Source: Paraburkholderia rhynchosiae
GTDB taxonomy: Bacteria; Pseudomonadota; Gammaproteobacteria; Burkholderiales; Burkholderiaceae
Length of the DNA: 64,000 nucleotides
NCBI RefSeq assembly: GCF_002879865.1
Contig: NZ_PNXY01000018.1
Span: 87,990 to 151,989 of the forward strand
Reading direction: 5' to 3'
The notes under the pieces are model-generated. The model made no database searches and was not told the DNA's origin. It saw nothing but the letters and a program-made list of their open reading frames with translations. This document shows, one piece after another, positions 7,551 to 15,196 of the stretch (the stretch's first letter is position 1; each line of letters starts with the position of its first letter). The position numbers and the translations under genes were made by a program.

Positions 7551-7902
7551 CCGTTGGGGGTCGGCGCAGCGAGCGTGCGCGTAATCGGTCGAAAAATGTC
7601 GTAAAACTCGCGGATGCTAACAAACTTTTGCGCAAGCGGGGGCAAAACGTGAGCCGCGTTGCATCGTCGTAACCGGCGCGCCGGTCAGAAGGGGCGTCAC
7701 GGTCGGGCGTTCGGGCAATATTTGCTTGACCGCGGGGGCGTCTGCCGCTATCGTCGCTGGTTCGCAACATAAGTGACTTGTCTCATTGAGGTGTGGCCCA
7801 AGAAGCTCACCTGTCAACTGGACGCGCCGCTTGAACCCGAGCCACAAGCCCGGCAGAGAGCACCCGATCAATTTTTTGCCGAAAATTCGAAAGGTGAATT
7901 GA
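7551..7902. other. Divergent intergenic region between the sigma factor operon and ilvB
   Basis: These 352 bases hold no convincing gene. The right half carries the ilvB promoter (7726-7754) and a ~140-base leader. In the leader TGTGGC near 7792 can pair with GCCACA near 7840, but there is no clear terminator/antiterminator pair or run of Ile/Leu/Val codons, so attenuation cannot be supported. The left half should carry the sigma operon promoter, which I could not place with confidence. Confidence 0.5.
7726..7754 (+). promoter_or_regulatory. Predicted sigma-70 promoter of ilvB
   Basis: TTGACC (7726-7731) and TATCGT (7749-7754) are separated by exactly 17 bases. The start of transcription would be near 7761, giving a leader of about 140 bases before ilvB. 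Confidence 0.6.
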
Positions 7903-9666
7903 ATGAATATGCCCAGCGCGGAATTCTCCACGTCGGATACGACTCCACAACACGAAGCTGACTCTATCGGCGCCACCGTGCTCATGAAGGCACTGGCCGA
8001 CGAAGACGTCGAATTTGTTTGGGGCTATCCCGGCGGCTCGGTACTCTACATCTACGACGAGCTGTACAAGCAGGACAAGTTCCAGCACATTCTCGTGCGC
8101 CACGAGCAGGCCGCGGTTCACGCCGCCGACGCCTATTCGCGTTCCACCGGCAAGGTCGGTGTGTGCCTCGTGACCTCCGGCCCCGGCGTCACCAATGCGG
8201 TGACCGGCATCGCCACCGCCTATATGGATTCAATTCCGATGGTCGTGATCAGCGGCCAGGTGCCGACTGCCGCGATTGGCCAGGATGCGTTCCAGGAGTG
8301 CGATACGGTCGGTATCACGCGTCCTTGCGTGAAGCACAACTTCCTCGTGAAGGACGTGCGCGACCTCGCCGCCACCGTCAAAAAAGCGTTTTACATTGCC
8401 CGTACCGGCCGCCCCGGACCGGTGCTGATCGACATTCCGAAAGACGTGTCGAAAGCGCCTTGCCAGTATGAGCCGCTCAAGAATGTTTCGCTGCGCTCGT
8501 ACAACCCGGTTACGAAGGGCCACTCCGGCCAGATCCGCAAGGCGGTTTCGCTGCTGCTCTCGGCGAAGCGCCCGTACATCTACACCGGCGGCGGCATCAT
8601 TCTCGCGGACGCATCGCGTGAATTGAACCAGTTCGCCGATCTGCTCGGTTATCCCATCACCAACACGCTAATGGGGCTGGGCGGCTACCGCGCGAGCGAC
8701 AAGAAATTCCTCGGCATGCTCGGCATGCACGGCACGTACGAAGCCAACATGGCGATGCAGCACTGCGACGTGCTGATCGCCATCGGCGCGCGCTTCGACG
8801 ACCGCGTGATCGGCGACCCGGCGCACTTTGCGTCGCGTCCGCGCAAGATCATTCATATCGACATCGATCCTTCTTCTATCTCCAAGCGCGTGAAGGTCGA
8901 CATTCCGATCGTCGGCGACGTCAAGGAAGTGCTGAAGGAGTTGATCGAGCAGTTGCAGACGGCCGAGCATGGCCCGGACACCGCGGCGCTCGCCGACTGG
9001 TGGAAGGACATCGAAGGCTGGCGCGCGAAAGACTGCCTGAAATTCGACCGCAAGAGCGACATCATCAAGCCGCAGTACGTGGTGGAGAAGGCGTGGGAGT
9101 TGACGGACGGCAATGCGTTCGTCTGTTCCGACGTCGGCCAGCACCAGATGTGGGCTGCGCAGTTCTATCGCTTCAACAAGCCGCGCCGCTGGATCAACTC
9201 GGGCGGCCTCGGCACGATGGGCTTCGGCCTGCCGGCGGCGATGGGCGTGAAGATGGCGCACCCGGACGACGACGTGCTCTGCATCACGGGCGAAGGCTCG
9301 ATCCAGATGTGCATCCAGGAGCTCTCGACCTGCAAGCAGTACGAGACGCCGGTCAAGATCATCTCGCTGAACAACCGCTATCTGGGCATGGTGCGCCAGT
9401 GGCAGCAGATCGAATACAGCAAGCGCTACTCGCATTCGTACATGGACGCGCTGCCGGATTTCGTGAAGCTTGCCGAAGCGTACGGCCACGTCGGCATGCG
9501 TATCGAACGCACGGCCGATGTCGAGCCGGCGCTGAAGGAAGCGCTGCGCCTGAAAGATCGCACGGTGTTTCTCGACTTCCAGACCGATCCCACTGAAAAC
9601 GTCTGGCCGATGGTTCAGGCCGGCAAGGGCATCACCGAGATGCTCATGGGTTCGGAAGATCTATAA
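7903..9666 (+). CDS. ilvB: Acetolactate synthase large (catalytic) subunit, biosynthetic
   Basis: A 587-residue ThDP- and FAD-dependent enzyme. It condenses pyruvate with pyruvate or 2-oxobutyrate, the first common step of Val/Leu/Ile synthesis. The catalytic glutamate is in RHEQAA (Glu68), followed by the TSGPGVTN segment. The ThDP/Mg motif runs from GEGSIQM to NNRYLGMVRQWQ; GEG replaces the more usual GDG, which I recall in related Burkholderia proteins too. Length is typical. ilvN and ilvC follow on the same strand, so ilvBNC is likely one transcription unit. Confidence 0.97.
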   Translation: MNMPSAEFSTSDTTPQHEADSIGATVLMKALADEDVEFVWGYPGGSVLYIYDELYKQDKFQHILVRHEQAAVHAADAYSRSTGKVGVCLVTSGPGVTNAVTGIATAYMDSIPMVVISGQVPTAAIGQDAFQECDTVGITRPCVKHNFLVKDVRDLAATVKKAFYIARTGRPGPVLIDIPKDVSKAPCQYEPLKNVSLRSYNPVTKGHSGQIRKAVSLLLSAKRPYIYTGGGIILADASRELNQFADLLGYPITNTLMGLGGYRASDKKFLGMLGMHGTYEANMAMQHCDVLIAIGARFDDRVIGDPAHFASRPRKIIHIDIDPSSISKRVKVDIPIVGDVKEVLKELIEQLQTAEHGPDTAALADWWKDIEGWRAKDCLKFDRKSDIIKPQYVVEKAWELTDGNAFVCSDVGQHQMWAAQFYRFNKPRRWINSGGLGTMGFGLPAAMGVKMAHPDDDVLCITGEGSIQMCIQELSTCKQYETPVKIISLNNRYLGMVRQWQQIEYSKRYSHSYMDALPDFVKLAEAYGHVGMRIERTADVEPALKEALRLKDRTVFLDFQTDPTENVWPMVQAGKGITEMLMGSEDL

Positions 9667-9778
9667 CGACGGTTTCTAGCGTCGGCTTCGTCATGCGCGC
9701 CTTCAAAAAAGGCGGCGGCCGGCGAAGCGGCGCGAAACCGCTCGCATACATCGACAAAACATCTGGAAGAAGCGAAAC

Positions 9779-10270
9779 ATGAGACACATTATTTCTGTCC
9801 TGCTGGAAAACGAACCGGGCGCGTTATCGCGCGTGGTCGGTCTCTTCTCGGCACGCGGCTACAACATTGAAACCTTGACGGTGGCTCCGACCGAAGACCG
9901 TTCGCTGTCGCGCATGACCATCGTCTCCATTGGCTCGGACGACGTGATCGAACAGATCACGAAGCATCTGAACCGCCTGATCGAGGTGGTGAAAGTGGTC
10001 GACCTTACCGAGGGCGCCCATATCGAGCGCGAGCTGATGCTGATCAAGGTGAGGGCGGTCGGCAAGGAACGTGAGGAGATGAAGCGGATGTCGGATATTT
10101 TCCGCGGCCGCATCATCGACGTCACCGAGAAGACCTACACGATCGAACTGACGGGCGCGAGCGACAAGCTCGACGCCTTCATCGAAGGGCTCGATTCCAC
10201 CGCGATTCTCGAAACGGTCCGTACGGGCAGCTCGGGCATCGGTCGCGGCGAGCGCATTCTGAAGGTGTAA
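9779..10270 (+). CDS. ilvN: Acetolactate synthase small (regulatory) subunit
   Basis: A 163-residue regulatory subunit that activates IlvB and confers valine feedback inhibition. The N-terminal ACT domain occupies about residues 3-75 (RHIISVLLENEPGALSRVVG, then FSARGYNIETL). The C-terminal ALS small-subunit domain ends TGSSGIGRGERILKV. It follows ilvB after 112 bases that contain a small hairpin (GCGCCTT/AAGGCGG near 9700). The size and lack of extra ACT repeats match the IlvH/IlvN family. Confidence 0.96.
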   Translation: MRHIISVLLENEPGALSRVVGLFSARGYNIETLTVAPTEDRSLSRMTIVSIGSDDVIEQITKHLNRLIEVVKVVDLTEGAHIERELMLIKVRAVGKEREEMKRMSDIFRGRIIDVTEKTYTIELTGASDKLDAFIEGLDSTAILETVRTGSSGIGRGERILKV

Positions 10271-10289
10271 CGCGCGAGCGTTTCGATCC

Positions 10290-10327
10290 GGCCGGATAGC
10301 GCTCCTCACGGTCGTCACTATCCGGCC
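10290..10327 (+). other. Perfect 10-bp inverted repeat between ilvN and ilvC
   Basis: GGCCGGATAG (10290-10299) pairs perfectly with CTATCCGGCC (10318-10327) around an 18-base loop. No T-run follows, so it is more likely an mRNA stability or processing hairpin than an intrinsic terminator. Confidence 0.65.
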
Positions 10328-10392
10328 TTGCAACACAACATTCGCAGTATCTGAATCTCACTGAATCATCCGTATTTAGCCAAGGAACCGAC

Positions 10393-11409
10393 ATGAAAGT
10401 TTTCTACGACAAGGACGCCGATCTCTCCCTCATCAAGGGCAAGCAGGTCACCATCATCGGCTATGGCTCGCAAGGCCATGCGCACGCGCTGAACCTGAAG
10501 GAAAGCGGCGTGAACATCACGGTCGGTCTGCGCAAGGGCGGCGCATCGTGGAGCAAGGCTGAGAATGCCGGCCTGCAAGTGAAGGAAGTGGCGGAAGCCG
10601 TGAAGGGCGCGGACGTCGTCATGATGCTGCTGCCGGACGAGCAGATCGCCGAAGTCTATGCGAAGGAAGTGCACGCCAACGCCAAGCAAGGCGCGGCGCT
10701 GGCATTCGCGCACGGCTTCAACGTGCACTACGGCCAGGTGATTCCGCGTGCCGATCTGGACGTGATCATGATCGCGCCGAAGGCGCCGGGCCACACGGTT
10801 CGCGGCACGTACTCGCAAGGTGGCGGCGTGCCCCATCTGATCGCAGTTGCGCAAGACAAGTCGGGCGCAGCACGCGACATCGCTCTGTCGTACGCCGCGG
10901 CGAACGGCGGCGGCCGTGCCGGCATCATCGAAACGAACTTCCGTGAAGAAACGGAAACCGATCTGTTCGGCGAACAGGCCGTGCTGTGCGGCGGTACTGT
11001 CGACCTGATCAAGGCGGGCTTCGAAACGCTGGTGGAAGCGGGCTACGCGCCGGAAATGGCGTACTTCGAATGCCTGCACGAACTGAAGCTGATCGTCGAC
11101 CTGATCTATGAAGGCGGCATCGCGAACATGAACTACTCGATCTCGAACAACGCCGAATACGGCGAGTACGTGACGGGTCCGCGTATCGTGACGGCTGAAA
11201 CGAAGAAGGCGATGAAGGCCGTGTTGACCGACATTCAGACGGGCGAGTACGCGAAGAGCTTCATCATCGAAAACAAGGCTGGCGCACCGACGCTGCAATC
11301 GCGCCGCCGTCTGACGGCCGAGCACCAGATCGAGCAGGTTGGCTCGAAGCTGCGCGCTATGATGCCGTGGATCGCGAAGAACAAGCTGGTCGACCAGTCG
11401 AAGAACTAA
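10393..11409 (+). CDS. ilvC: Ketol-acid reductoisomerase (NADP+)
   Basis: A 338-residue class I KARI. It isomerises and reduces 2-acetolactate or 2-aceto-2-hydroxybutyrate in Val/Leu/Ile synthesis. The N-terminal Rossmann domain has GYGSQGHA at 23-30. The C-terminal knotted helical domain carries the metal-binding stretch ETETDLFGEQ, followed by CLHELKLIVDLIYEGG and SNNAEYGEY. It starts 122 bases after ilvN and ends at a strong terminator, so it is the last gene of ilvBNC. Confidence 0.97.
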   Translation: MKVFYDKDADLSLIKGKQVTIIGYGSQGHAHALNLKESGVNITVGLRKGGASWSKAENAGLQVKEVAEAVKGADVVMMLLPDEQIAEVYAKEVHANAKQGAALAFAHGFNVHYGQVIPRADLDVIMIAPKAPGHTVRGTYSQGGGVPHLIAVAQDKSGAARDIALSYAAANGGGRAGIIETNFREETETDLFGEQAVLCGGTVDLIKAGFETLVEAGYAPEMAYFECLHELKLIVDLIYEGGIANMNYSISNNAEYGEYVTGPRIVTAETKKAMKAVLTDIQTGEYAKSFIIENKAGAPTLQSRRRLTAEHQIEQVGSKLRAMMPWIAKNKLVDQSKN

Positions 11410-11468
11410 GAAGTCCGTCTTATCGTCTTATACCGGCGCGGCGCACCGCCGCATGCGCCGGTAATGCA

Positions 11469-11506
11469 AAAAGCCGCCCGAGGGTGCTGAACCCCGGGCG
11501 GCTTTT
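11469..11506 (+). terminator. Rho-independent terminator after ilvC
   Basis: A 12-bp perfect stem AAAAGCCGCCCG / CGGGCGGCTTTT contains an inner GGGT/ACCC helix around GCTGA. The stem is AT-rich at both ends, so it could work in both directions. It separates ilvC from psd. Confidence 0.85.
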
Positions 11507-11543
11507 GCTATCCTACGGTTTTACAAAAATACTGAAGCCATCC

Positions 11544-12182
11544 ATGAATTACCCACATCCGATCATCGCGCGAGAAGGCTGGCCGTTCATCGCCATCGCG
11601 GCCGTCGTTGCATTACTGGTTCACGCCTTCGCGGGGTTCGGCTTTGCGTGGCTCTTCTGGCTGATTCTGATCTTCGTCGTGCAGTTCTTCCGCGATCCGG
11701 CGCGCCCGATTCCGACTCAGGCGAATGCCGTGCTATGCCCGGCCGACGGCCGCATCGTCGCAGTGGAAACCGCGCATGATCCGTATGCCAATCGTGAAGC
11801 GCTGAAAATCAGCGTGTTCATGAACGTATTCAATGTCCATTCGCAGCGCTCGCCCGTCGATGGCGCGATTTCCAAGGTCGAATATTTTCCCGGCGCGTAT
11901 CTGAATGCCGCGGTGGACAAGGCTTCGCTAGAAAACGAGCGCAACGCGATCGTGATCGAAATGGCCGGTGGCCAGACGGTGACGTCCGTGCAGATTGCGG
12001 GTTTGATCGCGCGGCGCATTCTTTGCTATGTGCGTGCAGGTGAGCCGCTTACGCGTGGTCAGCGCTATGGCTTTATCCGCTTCGGCTCGCGCGTCGACGT
12101 CTATCTGCCGGTGGGCAGCCGTCCGCGTGTGTCGATCGGCGAGAAGGTGTCGGCGTCGTCCACGATCCTCGCTGAACTGTAA
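11544..12182 (+). CDS. psd: Phosphatidylserine decarboxylase proenzyme
   Basis: A 212-residue membrane-associated decarboxylase making phosphatidylethanolamine from phosphatidylserine. It is the short PSD-A type. A hydrophobic N-terminal hairpin (residues 13-48) anchors it. Asp68 in PADGR and His99 in NVHSQR are the likely processing residues. Gly181-Ser182 in RFGSR is the self-cleavage site, where Ser182 becomes the pyruvoyl group. The ATG at 11544 is chosen because a longer open frame would run back across the ilvC terminator. pssA, encoding the preceding enzyme, follows after 24 bases. Confidence 0.93.
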   Translation: MNYPHPIIAREGWPFIAIAAVVALLVHAFAGFGFAWLFWLILIFVVQFFRDPARPIPTQANAVLCPADGRIVAVETAHDPYANREALKISVFMNVFNVHSQRSPVDGAISKVEYFPGAYLNAAVDKASLENERNAIVIEMAGGQTVTSVQIAGLIARRILCYVRAGEPLTRGQRYGFIRFGSRVDVYLPVGSRPRVSIGEKVSASSTILAEL

Positions 12183-12206
12183 AGCGGCACCAAGGAGGTT
12201 GTCCGA

Positions 12207-13076
12207 ATGGCCGCATTCAAACCGCGCCGACCGCGCACCAGTGGACCGCTGCCGCGGCCGTTTCGCCGCAACAAGCCGATCGCGGCGGACTCGCCGGTCG
12301 TCGAGAGCCGGCGCGCGCAGCGTCAGCAATTCCTGAGAAAGCGCGGCATTTATCTGCTGCCGAACGCGTTCACCACGGCGGCGCTCTTCTGCGGCTTCTT
12401 TGCTGTCGTTCAGGCAATGAACGTGCGCTTCGAAGTCGCGGCCATCGCGATCTTCGTGGCCATGGTGCTCGACGGCATGGATGGCCGCGTCGCCCGTATG
12501 ACGCATACGCAAAGCGCATTCGGCGAGCAGTTCGACAGTCTGTCCGACATGGTGTCGTTCGGCGTCGCGCCGGCGCTCGTCATGTATGAGTGGATCCTGA
12601 AGGACCTTGGCCGCTGGGGCTGGCTCGCGGCGTTCGTCTACTGTTCGGGCGCGGCGTTGCGCCTTGCTCGCTTCAACACGAACATCGGCGTGGTCGACAA
12701 GCGCTTCTTCCAGGGTATGCCGAGCCCGGCGGCGGCCGCGCTCATCGCCGGCTTCGTGTGGCTTGCCACCGACAACCGCGTGCCGCTCAAGCTGGTCTGG
12801 CTCCCGTGGGTCGCTTTCGTGCTGACCATCTACGCGGGCGTCACGATGGTGTCGAACGCGCCGTTCTATAGCGGTAAGGCGCTCGACGTGCGGCATCGCG
12901 TGCCGTTCGGTGTCATTCTGCTGGTGGTGGTGGCGTTCGTGCTGGTGTCGTCCGACCCGCCGCTGATGCTGTTCGGCCTGTTCGTGCTGTACGGTCTGTC
13001 CGGCTACGTGTTCTGGGGCTATCAGGCGATGCGCGGCAGGGCGAATCCGGCTCGCTCGGTGGCGCACGACAGGTAG
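12207..13076 (+). CDS. pssA: CDP-diacylglycerol-serine O-phosphatidyltransferase
   Basis: A 289-residue integral-membrane CDP-alcohol phosphatidyltransferase that makes phosphatidylserine. The family signature DG-x2-AR-x8-G-x3-D-x3-D is complete at Asp92-Gly93, Ala96-Arg97, Gly106, Asp110 and Asp114. About eight hydrophobic segments follow a basic ~45-residue N-terminus. It is in an operon with psd, and together they give the cell phosphatidylethanolamine. Shine-Dalgarno AAGGAGG lies ~9 bases before the ATG. Confidence 0.95.
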   Translation: MAAFKPRRPRTSGPLPRPFRRNKPIAADSPVVESRRAQRQQFLRKRGIYLLPNAFTTAALFCGFFAVVQAMNVRFEVAAIAIFVAMVLDGMDGRVARMTHTQSAFGEQFDSLSDMVSFGVAPALVMYEWILKDLGRWGWLAAFVYCSGAALRLARFNTNIGVVDKRFFQGMPSPAAAALIAGFVWLATDNRVPLKLVWLPWVAFVLTIYAGVTMVSNAPFYSGKALDVRHRVPFGVILLVVVAFVLVSSDPPLMLFGLFVLYGLSGYVFWGYQAMRGRANPARSVAHDR

Positions 13077-13134
13077 CTCGCAGATTGTTGTCCCCGCTGC
13101 GCGGCTCGCAGTTTGAGAGCTTATGCAGCATGAG

Positions 13135-13162
13135 AAACGGTGGCCCTTGGGTCGCCGTTTTT
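13135..13162 (+). terminator. Rho-independent terminator after pssA
   Basis: AAACGGTGGCCC pairs with the complementary GGGTCGCCGTTT arm with G-T wobbles, followed by TT and a T-rich stretch. It lies 58 bases after the pssA stop. Confidence 0.75.
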
Positions 13163-13223
13163 CGTTTCCCGATGCTCGCCAAAACCTCGCGGCAAGGCGC
13201 GCTACACGCAGGTCTGGCGCTAA

Positions 13224-13252
13224 TTGCACGCAGGGGGGAATGCCGCTATAGT
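13224..13252 (+). promoter_or_regulatory. Predicted sigma-70 promoter of leuA
   Basis: TTGCAC (13224-13229) and TATAGT (13247-13252) are separated by 17 bases. Transcription would begin near 13259. Confidence 0.6.
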
Positions 13253-13316
13253 CGTTGGATGACTGCGTCCACGTTGGCTTTTCAGGCGCAATAGAGGCGG
13301 CGAACCGGGCTACGGG

Positions 13317-13492
13317 ATGAGCACAATCGAGAGCCGCAATCGAGCCGCACCGCGCACCTTAAAGCCGGCGCATTGACCGCGTTGACCGTCGCGCTAACCG
13401 GTTGCGCGTTTCCGCCTCATCCATGGTCGAGCGTCGTTCGCGGCGCTAACGGCGGCGGCATCCACATTCCAATATCCGATTCCCACAATTGA
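13317..13492 (+). pseudogene. Possible frameshifted small lipoprotein gene upstream of leuA
   Basis: An ATG at 13317 opens a frame that ends after 19 codons. A -1 shift near 13360 joins it to a frame ALTALTVALTGCAFPPHPW that runs to a stop at 13490-13492. The joined product would be about 58 residues, with a basic N-region, hydrophobic core, LTGC lipobox and a short mature part. Without the shift the lipobox frame has no ATG or GTG. It could be a decayed gene, a sequencing error or chance. Confidence 0.3.
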
Positions 13493-13514
13493 ACGACTCC
13501 GCAGGAGACTCGAC

Positions 13515-15062
13515 ATGTCCGACAAACTGATCATATTCGACACCACGCTGCGTGACGGCGAACAATCGCCCGGCGCGTCGATGACGAAGGAAGAAAAAAT
13601 CCGTATCGCGAAGCAACTCGAGCGGATGAAGGTCGACGTGATCGAAGCAGGCTTCGCGGCGAGTTCGAACGGTGACTTCGACTCTATTCAGACAATCGCA
13701 GGTCTGATTAAAGACAGCACGATCTGTTCGCTCGCCCGCGCGAACGACAAGGATATTCAACGTGCGGCCGACGCGCTCAAGCCCGCCGAGCGTTTCCGCA
13801 TTCACACGTTTATCGCGACGTCGCCGTTGCACATGGAAAAGAAACTGCGCATGACGCCGGACCAGGTGTTCGAGCAGGCGAAGCTGGCGGTGCGTTTCGC
13901 CCGCAAATTTACGGACGACGTCGAGTTCTCGCCGGAAGACGGCAGCCGCTCGGACATGGACTTCCTGTGCCGCGTGCTGGAAGCGGTGATCGCGGAAGGC
14001 GCGACCACCATCAACATCGCAGACACGGTCGGTTACGGCGTTCCTGAGTTGTACGGCAATCTCGTGAAGACGCTGCGCGAGCGTATTCCCAACTCGCACA
14101 AGGCGGTGTTCTCGGTGCATTGCCATAATGACCTCGGCATGGCAGTGGCGAATTCGCTGGCCGGCGTGCAGATCGGCGGCGCGCGTCAGGTCGAGTGCAC
14201 GATCAACGGTCTGGGCGAGCGCGCGGGCAATACGTCGCTCGAAGAAATCGTGATGGCCGTGAAGACCCGCAAGGATTATTTCGCGCTCGAACTCGGCCTC
14301 GATACGACGCAGATCGTGCCGGCTTCAAAGCTGGTGTCGCAAATTACCGGTTTCGTCGTGCAGCCGAATAAAGCGGTGGTCGGCGCGAACGCATTCGCGC
14401 ACGCGTCAGGCATCCACCAGGACGGCGTGCTGAAGGCGCGCGACACCTACGAAATCATGCGCGCCGAAGACGTGGGCTGGAGCGCGAACAAGATCGTGCT
14501 CGGCAAATTGTCGGGCCGCAATGCGTTCAAGCAGCGCTTGCAGGAGTTGGGCATCGCGCTCGACAGCGAAGCCGAGTTGAATACGGCGTTCGCCCGCTTC
14601 AAGGAACTGGCTGACCGCAAGTCGGAGATTTTCGACGAGGACATCATCGCGATCGTCACCGAAGAATCGGCTGAGGCGCAGCAGAAAGAACACTACAAGT
14701 TCGTGTCGCTGTCGCAGCATTCGGAGACCGGCGAGCAGCCGCACGCGAAGATCGTGTTCGCGGTGGACGGCAAGGAAATTACCGGCGAAGCGCGCGGCAA
14801 CGGTCCGGTGGATGCCACGCTCAATGCAATCGAAACGGAAGTGGGCAGCGGTTCTGAGTTGCTGCTGTACTCGGTGAACGCGATCACCACCGGCACGCAG
14901 GCGCAGGGCGAAGTGACCGTGCGCCTGTCGAAGAGTGGGCGCATCGTCAATGGCGTGGGTACCGATCCGGATATCGTCGCGGCTTCCGCGAAGGCGTATA
15001 TCTCAGCGCTCAACAAGCTGTATTCGAACGCCGATAAGCTGAATCCACAGCGCTCTGAGTGA
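13515..15062 (+). CDS. leuA: 2-isopropylmalate synthase
   Basis: A 515-residue enzyme of the first committed step of leucine synthesis, joining acetyl-CoA and 2-oxoisovalerate. The catalytic TIM barrel carries RDGEQSPGASM (13-23) and the metal histidines in HCHNDLG (His202, His204). The C-terminal LeuA allosteric dimer domain (about 370-510) should bind leucine for feedback inhibition. Shine-Dalgarno AGGAG precedes the ATG. It is monocistronic between a promoter at 13224 and a strong terminator. Confidence 0.97.
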   Translation: MSDKLIIFDTTLRDGEQSPGASMTKEEKIRIAKQLERMKVDVIEAGFAASSNGDFDSIQTIAGLIKDSTICSLARANDKDIQRAADALKPAERFRIHTFIATSPLHMEKKLRMTPDQVFEQAKLAVRFARKFTDDVEFSPEDGSRSDMDFLCRVLEAVIAEGATTINIADTVGYGVPELYGNLVKTLRERIPNSHKAVFSVHCHNDLGMAVANSLAGVQIGGARQVECTINGLGERAGNTSLEEIVMAVKTRKDYFALELGLDTTQIVPASKLVSQITGFVVQPNKAVVGANAFAHASGIHQDGVLKARDTYEIMRAEDVGWSANKIVLGKLSGRNAFKQRLQELGIALDSEAELNTAFARFKELADRKSEIFDEDIIAIVTEESAEAQQKEHYKFVSLSQHSETGEQPHAKIVFAVDGKEITGEARGNGPVDATLNAIETEVGSGSELLLYSVNAITTGTQAQGEVTVRLSKSGRIVNGVGTDPDIVAASAKAYISALNKLYSNADKLNPQRSE

Positions 15063-15119
15063 CTTGCAAAGGCGCTTATTGAAAGCGGCTTGATGCATTC
15101 CCGCTTGTAGCAAATCTAA

Positions 15120-15152
15120 GCCCCGCGCCTTGAATGGCGCGGGGCATTTTTT
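15120..15152. terminator. Bidirectional terminator between leuA and the SulP gene
   Basis: GCCCCGCGCC (15120-15129) and GGCGCGGGGC (15136-15145) form a perfect 10-bp stem around TTGAAT, followed by ATTTTTTT. The T-run serves leuA. The convergent SulP gene ends 45 bases away. Confidence 0.85.
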
Positions 15153-15196
15153 TGTGCGGCGTGCGCGTTTCGCTCGCACGCCGCAATCTCGCCACG

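Larger units (their letters stand above)
13077..13514. other. pssA-leuA intergenic region
   Basis: These 438 bases hold the pssA terminator (13135-13162), the leuA promoter (13224-13252) and a ~255-base leuA leader. The leader contains a lipoprotein-like reading frame broken by a frame change (13317-13492). A second minute frame opens at the predicted transcription start (ATG 13259, eleven codons, one leucine). Neither has the run of leucine codons expected of an attenuator. Confidence 0.55.

Noticed and set aside
7755..7902. Attenuator or riboswitch upstream of ilvB
   Set aside because: Only weak pairings are present and no Ile/Val/Leu-rich leader peptide or T-run.
13224..13514. Leucine attenuator in front of leuA
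   Set aside because: No leader peptide with a run of leucine codons and no terminator/antiterminator pair was found.
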